Assembly (NCBI RefSeq): GCF_002000245.1
Contig: NZ_MTCM01000006.1
Span: forward strand, 248,001 to 312,000
Source of the DNA: Sphingobacterium sp. CZ-UAM
Lineage (GTDB): Bacteria > Bacteroidota > Bacteroidia > Sphingobacteriales > Sphingobacteriaceae
Length of the DNA: 64,000 bases
Direction: 5' to 3'
In this document: in pieces, positions 51,569 to 61,575 of the stretch
Layout of the letters: each line of letters opens with the position of its first letter
Position numbering within the stretch: the stretch's first letter is position 1
The notes under the pieces: generated by a model
Told to the model about the DNA's origin: nothing
The model's database searches: none
The model's input: only the letters and a program-made list of their open reading frames with translations
Made by a program: the position numbers and the translations under genes

Positions 51569-52912
51569 ATGATTAGAAAAACCATTCTATTATTCACAAT
51601 TATCATTTCCTCGCTTGTGGCGTTGGCCCAGCAGCCGAGCAACATTACAGGAACAACAGATCCAGCAAAAATAAAACGTGTCGGACTATTTAAAGTATTA
51701 AATGGTCGTTTAAAAGAAATTGCCACATCTATTCCCGATGCATCAGGACGATTTGCATTTCGCTTTACTCCTGAATATAAAGGATTATATGCTGTTGGTA
51801 GCGGAAATGCACAGAATCAACAGGGACTTTTTCGTTTTTACTTCAAGGGAAATGAGGATTTAAATCTAAAACTAAGTCAAAATGACTACGAATTAACAGG
51901 TAAAAACAGTCCAGAAAACGAAACCTTATACGCTTGGGACAAACAGTCGAAATCTTTTCGTGATAAAGGAACCACTCCCGGAGGTATGAGCACCTATGTC
52001 GATTTCTTCCCCGAGGTTGAACAGTTTAAGGTAAAACTTGATGCCATCAAAAAGAGCGCAAAAACAGGAAACGTTCTTTTCGACAAATTCTTTCCCGAGC
52101 TAGTCGATTATGATTTTGCCTATTATGCGATCTCTTATCTTTACATGCCGCGTACAGCCCACCCGAGCAAAGAGGAAATGAGCGACTTCTATACGCAATT
52201 CAATGCAGATCGTTACCTAACAACGGAACTATTAAAATTTCCCTACGGCGACCGCTTTATGAGCAATATCATTTATCGGAAATTGGACCTATCCACTAAA
52301 CCAACTTTCGATCAACAAATTGCAGCCATCGGACCAGACATACTTAAAGGACAATATATATTGCAACGTCTTGAGGGTGCACGTTCCTATGGTGACTTTC
52401 AGGAAATGAATGAGAAATACAAAAAATATTTTACGCTTCCTGAGCAAATCGAACGATCAAAAGTTGTCGAGGCGAGACTGGTAGAGACAAAAGTAGGAGT
52501 TCCTGCGTTTCAATTCTCTTTTTCAGATATTACCGGAAAGAAAACAAGTCTTGCAGATCTTAAAGGCAAAGTCGTCTTGGTGGATATGTGGGCGACCTGG
52601 TGCGGTCCATGCCGTACCGAAGAACCGCATTGGGAAAAATTAAATGAAGAATTTAACGGAAAACCAGTAGCCTTTGTAGGCGTATCAGTAGATCAGGATA
52701 AACCCAAATGGGACAGCTATGTGAAAGAGAAAAAGCTAAAAGGGATTCAGCTGCATGCAGGCGCTGACAATGAACTATCCAATGCTTACAAAGTCAATTC
52801 TATTCCGCGCTATATACTCATTGATAAAGCCGGAAATCTAATCACGGCGGATAGTCCAAGACCAAGCGATCCAAAATTAAAAGCTCTGCTGGAAGAATGG
52901 ATTAAAAAATAA
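51569..52912 (+). CDS. TlpA-like exported thiol-disulfide oxidoreductase (3rd TlpA, operon end)
   Basis: A 447-residue exported protein (signal 1-20) with the same plan as the gene at 46194: DUF4369-like N-terminal domain, helical middle with YVDFFPEVEQFKVK and AYYAISYLYMPRTAHPSKEE, and a C-terminal TlpA domain. The active site is WCGPC with Cys345 and Cys348 in MWATWCGPCRTEEPHWEKL; the cis-Pro segment is VNSIPRYILIDKAGN. Both this protein and the 46194 protein share RTAHP and SPRPS signatures, so they arose by duplication. It ends the operon, 27 bp before a strong terminator. Confidence 0.9.
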   Translation: MIRKTILLFTIIISSLVALAQQPSNITGTTDPAKIKRVGLFKVLNGRLKEIATSIPDASGRFAFRFTPEYKGLYAVGSGNAQNQQGLFRFYFKGNEDLNLKLSQNDYELTGKNSPENETLYAWDKQSKSFRDKGTTPGGMSTYVDFFPEVEQFKVKLDAIKKSAKTGNVLFDKFFPELVDYDFAYYAISYLYMPRTAHPSKEEMSDFYTQFNADRYLTTELLKFPYGDRFMSNIIYRKLDLSTKPTFDQQIAAIGPDILKGQYILQRLEGARSYGDFQEMNEKYKKYFTLPEQIERSKVVEARLVETKVGVPAFQFSFSDITGKKTSLADLKGKVVLVDMWATWCGPCRTEEPHWEKLNEEFNGKPVAFVGVSVDQDKPKWDSYVKEKKLKGIQLHAGADNELSNAYKVNSIPRYILIDKAGNLITADSPRPSDPKLKALLEEWIKK

Positions 52913-52939
52913 AATACCGAATATCAACGTACTAAAAAC

Positions 52940-52978
52940 ACAAAAGCCCTCAGTTCAACTAAAACTAGGGGCTTTTGT
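52940..52978. terminator. Bidirectional terminator between TlpA operon and phospholipase gene
   Basis: ACAAAAGCCC (52940-52949) pairs with GGGCTTTTGT (52969-52978). It closes the rightward thioredoxin-rich operon (stop at 52912) and the leftward phospholipase gene (stop at 53033), which converge here. Confidence 0.82.
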
Positions 52979-53032
52979 TATATTACAAATGGGTTAGCCA
53001 AATTCATATCAGCATTTTACACCTCTTGATTT

Positions 53033-55504
53033 TTAGCCCAACTGTGGGTCAGTCTTCGAGTGGCTACCCGTCTCTACGCGGCCAGCAAATTGGCGAACAA
53101 ATTTACTTCCAACAATCTGTAAAGTCACATCGTACCAACCACTTACTTTCTGGGATTCTAAAACCCAATTGATGGATTTACCAGGACCCAATACGGTATT
53201 TTTCTTCCAGTTGCTGTAGGCATTATCTTTCACCTGCACGTGAAGGGTCTTGTCACCTTTATTGCTCGCTTCCAGGATAAGGTTTCCTGTGGGAACTCCT
53301 TTCTTCCCGATTTCATAGCTCGCAACAATAGATAGACGCTCCGCATCTCCCTTAAAGCTGCGCATAAACCCATTTGGGCCATATGCCGTTAAATCATAAT
53401 AACCATCTTTAAAGTCTGCTCGGTCCCAGTCAAAACTCAACTCCTCCCCCGCGATAACCGCAAATGGCCAAAAACTTACACCATCTTTATAACTCGGCCC
53501 ACTATACACATTAAAAGGGCTGCTCAGGGATTTAGCGCCGAAAATCTTATTCCCCGCAGACATCACCAGTTTTACCGTATCCTTATCGACAGATTCATTT
53601 GCATATAACTCATAGGCCAGCGCATTGGAGTTTTTTTGACCTTTTTCCTGTCTTGCCAATTGTGCTGCCCTGCCCGTATTTTGTAACGTTTGCATCTCAT
53701 CTGCAGTCCATACATGAAAATTATTCGGTAGTGGCTTGGATTTAGCCTGATCTATTGCATAGATCTGTTGATTACGGTCCAGGAATGGTAATTCCACAGC
53801 AGTTCCACTTTCCGCCTTCCGGAATACCGAAGTCAGATCTCCCGTAATAGCACGGCGCCAGGGACTGATATTATGTTCTTTTACGTCCTTACCAAGTTTC
53901 TTGTCAAAGAAATACTCCATAAATTGAATGGTCGACGTAATATCGCAGACCTCCGAATTGACCCAACCGCCTTTACTCCAGGGAGACGCAATAATCAGAG
54001 GTACCCGATAGCCCAGACCAACTGGTCCCTCGGTGGCATGCTCTTTCTTCTCTCCGCTGGCCAGTTCTTGCTCCAGACTCACATATTCATCGCTATAATC
54101 CAACCCTGCTGAAGTTTTTCCCGACCGGGCATCTGCTGGGTTTGGTGCTACAAACGGTGGAATATGATCGAAGTAACCATCATTTTCATCGTAATTGAGC
54201 ATAAACACAGTTTTTTTCCAAACCTCCGGGTTTTCAGTCAGGATATTCAATATTTCGGACACATACCAAGCCCCGTACATTGGCGCACTAGGGTGATCCG
54301 AAAAACATTGTGGCGCAACCAACCAGGATACTGTAGGTAAATTCCCCGACTTCACATCTTTCCGAAACTGATGTAATACATCCCCTTTTGGTACTGTAAT
54401 CTGTTCTCCTTCATGTAATACTGAGGTCGTTTCACGATAAAATGCATCATCCTCATTGGTTTGGAACGCACGCTCATGCAATGCAATTTGTTCTTTCGGA
54501 AGCTGTCGGAAAGCCTGTTCGGTAAGTTGTTCCAACTTTTTCTTATAGCTGTTGAGCTGCTCCTGTTTCTGCTTGAGCTTATTTTTGGTTTTCTGTACGC
54601 TTTCAGTTCCATTATTTGCCAATGCTTTTTCAAGCTCCTGGATCTCAGCAGGAAGTTCTGCCACACGCTTACGCATAAATTCCAGGTGACTTTTCTTGAA
54701 TTCAATATGGTACTGTGAAAACCACTCTAAATTATTGTCCGTAAAATTACCTAACCATTCTTCTCCATTAAGGCCAGTCTCCATACTGACTTCGTTCTGA
54801 TAGACCTTCCATGAGATACCCGCCGCCTCCAAACGTTCTGGAAAAGTTTTCCAATGCGCCCAACGGTCGAAGTAAATATCTGAATTACGGATCAACGGTT
54901 TTGCCCCTTTATGTGGCACACAGGTACCTGTCCAGAAAAAATGGCGGTTGGTCGTCGTACCTGTAATGGAGGAACAGAAATGCTGGTCACAGATCGTAAA
55001 CGCATCGGCTAATGCATAATAGAAGGGTATATCTTCACGGGTATAATAGCCCATAGTCAAAGGAATCTCGCTCAAAACTTTTCCACCGGGACGTTTTGCC
55101 TCTATCCAATTATCATGCTTCCCTTGGTTACGCGCTGCCATTTGATTTTCCCAGGAATGGGGAAGATTTCCTGTCCAGGCTGCGTTGGAATTCTTAATAT
55201 CCAATCGAAAAGGTGAATACGTCTTTCCTGAGGCGGATGCCTGCAACCATACGGGATTTCCGCTAGGTAGTGTGATAGCCCGGGGGTCATTAAATCCCCG
55301 CACCCCTCGTAGTGTACCAAAACTATGATCAAAGGAACGATTCTCTTGCATTAACAAAACAATATGCTCGGCATCTAAAACAGAACTCCCCGCAACTGGT
55401 TCAATCGCCAGAGCACGCTGTATCGCATCCGGCACAGCACTCTGTAAGCCAAAAACCCCAGCCAGCAAGGAGGCCTTTTTAATAAAGTCTCTTCTACTAT
55501 CCAT
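53033..55504 (-). CDS. Phosphocholine-type phospholipase C, Tat-exported
   Basis: An 823-residue phosphatidylcholine-type phospholipase C of the acid phosphatase-like/phosphoesterase family (PlcN/PlcH group), which cleaves phospholipids to diacylglycerol and a phosphorylated head group. The N-terminus MDSRRDFIKKASLLAGVFG carries a twin-arginine (Arg4-Arg5) Tat signal. The catalytic domain starts with VLLMQENRSFDHSFGTLRG (about 48-66) and includes NYDENDGYFDHIPPFVAP and VPLIIASPWSKGGWVNSEV. Two C-terminal beta domains typical of the family (about 630-815) follow. It lies 163 bp downstream of a SusD gene with a terminator between. Use in phosphate or lipid scavenging is inferred; family members can also act on sphingomyelin. 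Confidence 0.94.
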   Translation of the reverse strand: MDSRRDFIKKASLLAGVFGLQSAVPDAIQRALAIEPVAGSSVLDAEHIVLLMQENRSFDHSFGTLRGVRGFNDPRAITLPSGNPVWLQASASGKTYSPFRLDIKNSNAAWTGNLPHSWENQMAARNQGKHDNWIEAKRPGGKVLSEIPLTMGYYTREDIPFYYALADAFTICDQHFCSSITGTTTNRHFFWTGTCVPHKGAKPLIRNSDIYFDRWAHWKTFPERLEAAGISWKVYQNEVSMETGLNGEEWLGNFTDNNLEWFSQYHIEFKKSHLEFMRKRVAELPAEIQELEKALANNGTESVQKTKNKLKQKQEQLNSYKKKLEQLTEQAFRQLPKEQIALHERAFQTNEDDAFYRETTSVLHEGEQITVPKGDVLHQFRKDVKSGNLPTVSWLVAPQCFSDHPSAPMYGAWYVSEILNILTENPEVWKKTVFMLNYDENDGYFDHIPPFVAPNPADARSGKTSAGLDYSDEYVSLEQELASGEKKEHATEGPVGLGYRVPLIIASPWSKGGWVNSEVCDITSTIQFMEYFFDKKLGKDVKEHNISPWRRAITGDLTSVFRKAESGTAVELPFLDRNQQIYAIDQAKSKPLPNNFHVWTADEMQTLQNTGRAAQLARQEKGQKNSNALAYELYANESVDKDTVKLVMSAGNKIFGAKSLSSPFNVYSGPSYKDGVSFWPFAVIAGEELSFDWDRADFKDGYYDLTAYGPNGFMRSFKGDAERLSIVASYEIGKKGVPTGNLILEASNKGDKTLHVQVKDNAYSNWKKNTVLGPGKSINWVLESQKVSGWYDVTLQIVGSKFVRQFAGRVETGSHSKTDPQLG

Positions 55505-55595
55505 AAAAATATCTGTTATATCTCTTATAAATTCAATGGTCTATCAGCGAATATATTCATTCGCAAGCGCTTTTTATGTAACGTTTTTAAGAAAA

Positions 55596-55629
55596 ATCCC
55601 CGCACACGATTGATCTCATGTACGGGGAT
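55596..55629 (-). terminator. Rho-independent terminator after the SusC/SusD operon
   Basis: ATCCCCG (55596-55602) pairs with CGGGGAT (55623-55629), with further pairing inside. On the reverse strand a five-T run follows. It lies 39 bp past the SusD stop and about 90 bp before the phospholipase start, so the phospholipase probably has its own promoter or depends on read-through. Confidence 0.78.
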
Positions 55630-55667
55630 AGTTTTATCATAAAAAAATCAACAGGTCAATGTATTAA

Positions 55668-57185
55668 CTATTTTAAGATCCACATCAACTGATTAACGTT
55701 ATCCACACCCTCAAACTGTCTGGACACCGCGGCATCCACATTTTCCGTGTTGTAATCATATTCAACGGCAGGATATCGCCAGCGAACCGGTATTTTGCCT
55801 GTTGCCTCTGAGTTCAAGCTCGTCTCTGGATTGATCTTCCATTTCGGATAGCCTGTTCTTCGGTAATCGTAATAGGTATTAAACTCCGACTGCAGAAAAC
55901 TGGCAAGATATTTTTGGGTAATGATTTCCTCGATTTGTGCCTCTGCCCCTGCAGGCAATGTCAGACCACCGACATAAGTATTTATGTAAGCTGCATCCAA
56001 AGGCATACCATGATGAAACTGTTCCGTATTAGGCGTATTGTCAAAGATAAATTGCATAGAGGCTTCCACTCCCTTTTTGTGCCATGCCAAAGCCGGTTCA
56101 TTTATCCAGCCACGAACAGCTGCTTCAGCGAGGATAAAACAAAGCTGCGCATAGGAAAGCTGCTGTGTAGGTTCTCCAGTTGCAATCTCAGTATAACGGT
56201 CATTCAGTTTCGAATAGTCATTACTGTTTTTAATATCCAGGATATTATCATATTTCAACGAAGGGTCAATACCGACGTAAGCGTCATAGTTCGCTGCCGT
56301 CATTCCACCGCTAATCTTTTTGGGCGAAGGGTTTCCATAATAGAATAGACGACGATCCGAACGCGCTTTTAACCTATCCACGATTTCGGTAGACATGGTT
56401 GGATAGATTGTAAAGTTATTCCCGACTTTATAAAAAGGGTACTGTTGTCCACTTTTATCCGAACGAATTAATTGGTAATTATCTGCATTTGCCGTAAAAA
56501 TCGGTTTATTGGCAACGATCTGCTGAAAGCGGTTTTTGATATTTAAATCTGCGTCACCAACTTTCTTGCTCAGCTGCATTAATACATTCAACGTGTAACT
56601 ATTCACCAATTTACGCCATTTGGTAGTATTCCCCCCATATAGAGGGTCTCCAGTGAAATTTTCTCCAGCGGCAAAGGCCTGATCAGCCAATTCCAATTCT
56701 TTTAGAATACCGATAAATACCTCCTTCTGAGTGTCATATTTAGGAAAGTATTGCTTATCGGTTTCTCCTTTTAACGCATCGCTATAAGGGATATCCCCTA
56801 AATCCATGGTTGCTTCAAAGAACTTGACGGCGCGGGCAAAATACATTAAACCCTCATAGGATTTAGCCAATTTCTCCGAAGTAGCAAATTTAGGCATGAA
56901 GTGCGCATCGTTTATGGCACTAAAACTCAGGGTACCCGCTCCAAAACCATTATATTGAAACGACTCCACAAATTCAGTCCAAACAATATTTTTGTTGAGC
57001 ATATAAGGCTGTAGAAAACCTTTTTGCGTGGGCTGGTTTGCAAGGTTTAGTATGATCCGTGTAGCGATCATGCCCGATGTTACTTTATCGGTCGCCTCAG
57101 GATTGGTATTGATCTCTTCAAACTTGGAACAGGATACTGTTGTCCCAAGGAGTCCGATTAATAAATATGTGACTATTTTTTTCAT
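55668..57185 (-). CDS. SusD-like outer-membrane lipoprotein (SusD_2 type)
   Basis: A 505-residue lipoprotein (lipobox TVSC, Cys20) of the SusD/RagB nutrient-binding group with SusD_2-like features: CSKFEEINTNPEATDKVTSG at the start, a LMYFARAVKFFEATMDLGDI helix (about 113-132), SYAQLCFILAEAAVRGW (about 346-362) and a C-terminal ASFLQSEFNTYYDYRRTGYP. It begins 26 bp after the SusC gene. Its partner is the transporter at 57212-60559. The ligand is unknown; the adjacent phospholipase suggests a lipid- or phosphate-derived compound. Confidence 0.93.
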   Translation of the reverse strand: MKKIVTYLLIGLLGTTVSCSKFEEINTNPEATDKVTSGMIATRIILNLANQPTQKGFLQPYMLNKNIVWTEFVESFQYNGFGAGTLSFSAINDAHFMPKFATSEKLAKSYEGLMYFARAVKFFEATMDLGDIPYSDALKGETDKQYFPKYDTQKEVFIGILKELELADQAFAAGENFTGDPLYGGNTTKWRKLVNSYTLNVLMQLSKKVGDADLNIKNRFQQIVANKPIFTANADNYQLIRSDKSGQQYPFYKVGNNFTIYPTMSTEIVDRLKARSDRRLFYYGNPSPKKISGGMTAANYDAYVGIDPSLKYDNILDIKNSNDYSKLNDRYTEIATGEPTQQLSYAQLCFILAEAAVRGWINEPALAWHKKGVEASMQFIFDNTPNTEQFHHGMPLDAAYINTYVGGLTLPAGAEAQIEEIITQKYLASFLQSEFNTYYDYRRTGYPKWKINPETSLNSEATGKIPVRWRYPAVEYDYNTENVDAAVSRQFEGVDNVNQLMWILK

Positions 57186-57211
57186 TTGTAATCCGTGTTA
57201 AAAGTGTTAGA

Positions 57212-60200
57212 TTAGAAACTTAGGCTTAAGTTAAAACCAAGGTAACGCATCGATGGAGAGTTTAGGTCTTCTGAACCCGCATCCGGATCAGAGAAACGAT
57301 ACTCTTTTGTCCATAAAAACAGATTCTGTCCAGTGACACCAATACTCGCCTTTTTGGCTTTAAATCGAGAAGCTACATCTTTTGGCAAATTGTAACTTAA
57401 TGAAACTTCTCGAAGCTTAATAAACGTTTCGTCCCAAATATTTCGCGTACCTGAATAAGCTCTTTTCCAATAGTTTTCATAAGACACAACGGTTTCATTA
57501 GGCGCAAAAACACGTGTATCTTTTATAATCTGACCGTATTTATCGTAGCTTACCTCTCCCGACACAATTTTTACCCCTTTGCCGACAAAAGTGCGATTGC
57601 CATTCACCACCTCTTCATAACGTTCCTTCGTATCGGAATCAGGATGTGCTCCTGTCTGCCATAAACGTGCGTTCATGTTAGAATAAGACAACCCTTTGAT
57701 ACGACCGTCAAAACTAAAGGAGAGATTAAAATCTTTGTATTGGAATTGATTGGTGATTCCCCAGAACCATTTTGGAGCTGTATAACCAAATAATCTTGCT
57801 GTATGTACAGCACTGACAGGCATGCCGGCAGCATTATGGATAATCTCTCCATCTGGTGAGCGTTCCCAGTCACGCGTCACATAATGATCGGTGCGCATGC
57901 CCTCTTTTATATAAAGTGCATCGGCCGTATAGTCCGGATCAAGTTTATGATAATATTGTAAATTCTGCGAAAGATTACCATTAACAGACCATTCAAAGTT
58001 TTCTCTCCGGATCGGAACTCCGCCCAACGAGATCTCATGACCTCGGGTCATAAGCTCTTCTTTCAAATTGATTAGACGAGCCCTAAAACCAGTCGTGTGT
58101 GATATATTGCTGTAATTAGAGTTTGAGATATCAGCGATAACATTATAGCGCCTTCTGGCGTAGTAGGTGTAACTTCCGGTCAGACGATTGTTTAAAACAG
58201 CCCATTCCAGACCGAACTCGGTCATATCTTCCTTGGTCGGATTAATAAAAAAGTCTTTTATAGTATTCGGATACGAACCAGTAGTCAAACCATCCCAAAC
58301 ATTGTTGGTCACGCCAAACGTTTGATTAATTTCGTACGGATTAGGCGGATATACCGTAGATGCCCAAGACCCCCTTACCTTCAATAAATTCAACCAATTT
58401 GGTTTGTGAATTAAGTCAGACACCACGACACTTCCTGATACCGATGGATAGAAATAAGATTTATCAGGCCTCATCGAATACCAGTCATTACGGGCAGTGC
58501 CCTCGATGAATATCGCATTACGCCATGACAAGGATAACCGGCCGTATATACCATTACGCATTTCCTTAGTTTTACCCTCCAACGCAGAAACAGGTCCTGA
58601 GGAATTACGCAAGGAATAAAATCCTGGAATAGTGAGACCATTAACCGTGGATGCAGTCATGGTATTATCCCTGCGATAAAAAATAGAACCGCCTGCAAGT
58701 GCATCAATACCAAAATCACCAAAATTCTTTTTAGCCGTAAAGATAAAGTCATTGGTTGTGCTAAAGCCATCTTGTTTTCTGGACCAGTATTTCCCCCTGT
58801 TATCATAACCTCCTGAACCATCAAAACCACCACGGGTTCCGTAGATACCCATTGGGTTGGTCTGTTCTCTTGTATTACCATAGTAGTCATACCCACTGCG
58901 CAACAAGAAATTTCCCCAATCAGTCATTTTGTAATTTAACGTAACCGCAGCATTCAGCTTATTGATTAGTTCTGAACTTATTTTCTCGTAGGCTGAGAGG
59001 TAGGGGTTGTCGTACCAGGCTTTATATAACCAGTTTTGACTGACATTTTCTGTCTGCCAATAGTCCTTGTATTGTGTTAAATCATATTCTGGACCTGTCC
59101 ATACTAAGATATTATAGATATACCCCTGATTATTGTAGCCCGAGCCAAAATCATTTGGCGCATACCTTCTGTTATATCCCAAACGTGTTTCCAGATTCAC
59201 CTTATCAGATATCTTGGTTTCCCCAGATACGGAGATATTGGTCATATTCAGCTTGGTGTTCGGATATTGCCCTTTATTGTAGATATGGTTTATGGAGGTA
59301 CGGATACTTCCGTTTTCCCCTTGATTCGTGAAACTAACAGAGTTATTGGAGATAAAACCGGGCTCTAAAAAATTCTGAAAATTGTTTTTACCCTTTGAAG
59401 TCAATTCGGTTTCTACATCATCCATTTGTTTAGTCAATGGATTCCATTGCTTATATTTCCGACCAATATCCAGTTTGTCTCCCCATACCTCATCGTCTGT
59501 ATTGTACTTACCTCCATATCCCGCTGAATAAGATGTCTGTACATTAGGGAGTGCTAAATATCCCGCAAAGAACATATTATTGGAGTTTACAGTTATTTCT
59601 ACTCCTTTTTGCGGGAGGCCTTTTTTTGTGGTGACCATGATTGCTCCACCTGCCCCTTCAATCCCATATAGAGCCGCCGCTGTGGAGCCTTTCAGTACTG
59701 AAATATTTTCAATATTGTCAACAGCGATATCACGCAAACTCATGTTCTCATAAGCAACACCGTCAATCACCAATAAGGGATTTTTTCCACGAAGTTGTAT
59801 ATCTGGTGCACGGTTAAATTCAGTACTGTTCATGACACGCAAACCCGAAACACGACCTGTTAATGTTGTTCCCACATCAACACCCTTGACTTTGGCCAAT
59901 TGGTCACCTTTGATGTCCTGAACGGCATACCCAAGGGCTTTTTGCTCGCGCTTGATACCAAGAGCTGTGACCACGACTTCGTCTAAAGCCTCTGACGATT
60001 TGGAAAGCCGAATCAAACTTGCGCTATTTGCTGACACCTCAACAGGCTCATATCCGATATAAGAAACCTGCAGTATCGCATGATCCGAAACTCCGGATAA
60101 CTTGAACGCCCCCAGCTGATCCGTCGTTGCCGCTATAGACGACTCCTTGACACGTATCGTGGCTCCCGCAATAGGTAAGTTGGTTTCCTGATCCACTATT

Positions 60201-60559
60201 TTTCCACGCAATTCCTTTTGTACGGCAAACATCTTTTCACTTGCAATGGTCTCTTTTTTTGACACAACATAGAGCTTATCATCGATCTTTCTCACCTCGA
60301 GATGTCCATCAGAAATCAATTGGATGAATTGGGCAATTCCCTCCTTTTTCAGCTTTTCAAGATTGGCGAGCTCATTGATTTTTTGATCGGCGATAGAAGC
60401 ATCATAGCCAAATTTTACGTTGAACTTTTGTTCCATTTTGGCAAGAATTTTCCCGATCCCTTCCCCAGTTGTAAACTGAGAAGCCATGGTTTGAAGCGCT
60501 AGAGACTGAAACAGCAACGCTCCACCCATAAGTTTTAAATAGTAATTGGTTCTTTTCAT
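57212..60559 (-). CDS. SusC-like TonB-linked transporter with STN domain (2nd sigma-controlled)
   Basis: A 1115-residue transporter with signal peptide (1-26), STN domain (about 32-100, GIGKILAKMEQKFNVKFGYD and HLEVRKIDDKLYVVSKKE), carboxypeptidase-like domain (about 118-190, LRGKIVDQETNLPIAGATI), plug (about 205-320, PLLVIDGVAYENMSL and LKGSTAAALYGIEGAGGAI) and barrel ending in LGFNLSLSF. The plug motif reads GIEGAGGAIMVT where other SusC proteins have GSRAANGVI. It starts three bases after the FecR gene, so the transcription unit is FecR-SusC-SusD. The STN domain is expected to signal to that FecR. Confidence 0.94.
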   Translation of the reverse strand: MKRTNYYLKLMGGALLFQSLALQTMASQFTTGEGIGKILAKMEQKFNVKFGYDASIADQKINELANLEKLKKEGIAQFIQLISDGHLEVRKIDDKLYVVSKKETIASEKMFAVQKELRGKIVDQETNLPIAGATIRVKESSIAATTDQLGAFKLSGVSDHAILQVSYIGYEPVEVSANSASLIRLSKSSEALDEVVVTALGIKREQKALGYAVQDIKGDQLAKVKGVDVGTTLTGRVSGLRVMNSTEFNRAPDIQLRGKNPLLVIDGVAYENMSLRDIAVDNIENISVLKGSTAAALYGIEGAGGAIMVTTKKGLPQKGVEITVNSNNMFFAGYLALPNVQTSYSAGYGGKYNTDDEVWGDKLDIGRKYKQWNPLTKQMDDVETELTSKGKNNFQNFLEPGFISNNSVSFTNQGENGSIRTSINHIYNKGQYPNTKLNMTNISVSGETKISDKVNLETRLGYNRRYAPNDFGSGYNNQGYIYNILVWTGPEYDLTQYKDYWQTENVSQNWLYKAWYDNPYLSAYEKISSELINKLNAAVTLNYKMTDWGNFLLRSGYDYYGNTREQTNPMGIYGTRGGFDGSGGYDNRGKYWSRKQDGFSTTNDFIFTAKKNFGDFGIDALAGGSIFYRRDNTMTASTVNGLTIPGFYSLRNSSGPVSALEGKTKEMRNGIYGRLSLSWRNAIFIEGTARNDWYSMRPDKSYFYPSVSGSVVVSDLIHKPNWLNLLKVRGSWASTVYPPNPYEINQTFGVTNNVWDGLTTGSYPNTIKDFFINPTKEDMTEFGLEWAVLNNRLTGSYTYYARRRYNVIADISNSNYSNISHTTGFRARLINLKEELMTRGHEISLGGVPIRRENFEWSVNGNLSQNLQYYHKLDPDYTADALYIKEGMRTDHYVTRDWERSPDGEIIHNAAGMPVSAVHTARLFGYTAPKWFWGITNQFQYKDFNLSFSFDGRIKGLSYSNMNARLWQTGAHPDSDTKERYEEVVNGNRTFVGKGVKIVSGEVSYDKYGQIIKDTRVFAPNETVVSYENYWKRAYSGTRNIWDETFIKLREVSLSYNLPKDVASRFKAKKASIGVTGQNLFLWTKEYRFSDPDAGSEDLNSPSMRYLGFNLSLSF

Positions 60560-60562
60560 AAA

Positions 60563-61519
60563 TTACTTTTTATGGATAATTATTTGATTAAATGCTGTAT
60601 TAAGAATTGTTAATGATTTGTCAAGATCATTGGCTGGTAGATATCCTGTAAAACTTGCAGTTTGAAATGAATCGACCAACCGTAGGTTTTGATCCGGATA
60701 TAGGTTATTCAGATCGGCAACAATCCGCGAAAGAGGTACATTCTTGAAAGACAATAACTCACTTTTCCCATTTGAAGAAACGACGGTATCCGCAGGCGAC
60801 ACATCAAATTGCCCATGATCCCTGTCATAAGCCACCTGTTGACCTGGGTGAACAATAGAGAACTGATGCCCATGGGACACCTTCACCTTTCCGTGATTTA
60901 AGACCAAACGGCTACGCCGCGGAGAGCAGATTAAATTAAATGCTGTCCCTAATACGCGTACGTCAAAATCACCAGAATTAACAATCACAAAAGCTTGGTC
61001 AGGATTTTTGGCCACTTCAAAAAAAGCCTCTCCCGAAAGTTTGACCCGTCGTAGACTGTCTACATTAAAATCAGATAGAATTTCAATACATGCCCCTTGG
61101 CGAAGGGAAACACGTGTACCATCGGAAAGCGTAAGCTGTTTGACAAATTTCGTTGGGTTGCTGTATTTGACCACTTTGTATTCTGAATCGCCTGGCAGTG
61201 GTTGCGTCTTATACAAAAAAAGAAATGCAAAACCGACCAACAGTAAGGCTGCAGCGGCTAGGACTATAACGTGCCTTCTCCTCCAAATAGGTCGCACTTC
61301 GGCGGTTAATTCCGTACCGGTAATCGTATAATAAATATGGTCAGTGGTAGATTGATCTAAATCGAAAGTACCTTCATCCAGCGCTATCACCGCCTCCAAA
61401 TCGGGTAAATCGTCTTTATCGCAAGAAGTCAGTAAATCTAAAAATATGGTGTTTTCCTGTGGGGTCAATTCCCCCTTTAGGTATTTTGTATATAAGGTAG
61501 CTAGTTTGGGATCCATCAT
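60563..61519 (-). CDS. FecR-family anti-sigma/signal transducer (2nd)
   Basis: A 318-residue inner-membrane protein: cytoplasmic N-terminal part (1-82, with an anti-sigma-like LYTKYLKGELTPQENTIFLD), one membrane helix (about 86-106, VIVLAAAALLLVGFAFLFLY), periplasmic FecR domain (about 120-225, LSDGTRVSLRQGACIEIL, VKLSGEAFFEVAK, VLGTAFNLICSP) and a C-terminal DUF4974-like domain (about 255-318). Its stop is three bases before the SusC start. It should sequester the sigma factor encoded 56 bp upstream. Confidence 0.93.
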   Translation of the reverse strand: MMDPKLATLYTKYLKGELTPQENTIFLDLLTSCDKDDLPDLEAVIALDEGTFDLDQSTTDHIYYTITGTELTAEVRPIWRRRHVIVLAAAALLLVGFAFLFLYKTQPLPGDSEYKVVKYSNPTKFVKQLTLSDGTRVSLRQGACIEILSDFNVDSLRRVKLSGEAFFEVAKNPDQAFVIVNSGDFDVRVLGTAFNLICSPRRSRLVLNHGKVKVSHGHQFSIVHPGQQVAYDRDHGQFDVSPADTVVSSNGKSELLSFKNVPLSRIVADLNNLYPDQNLRLVDSFQTASFTGYLPANDLDKSLTILNTAFNQIIIHKK

Positions 61520-61575
61520 CTTTGCGATCGTTTAAATACATATACGTATCTAAAAGACGATAAGACGACGCTACG

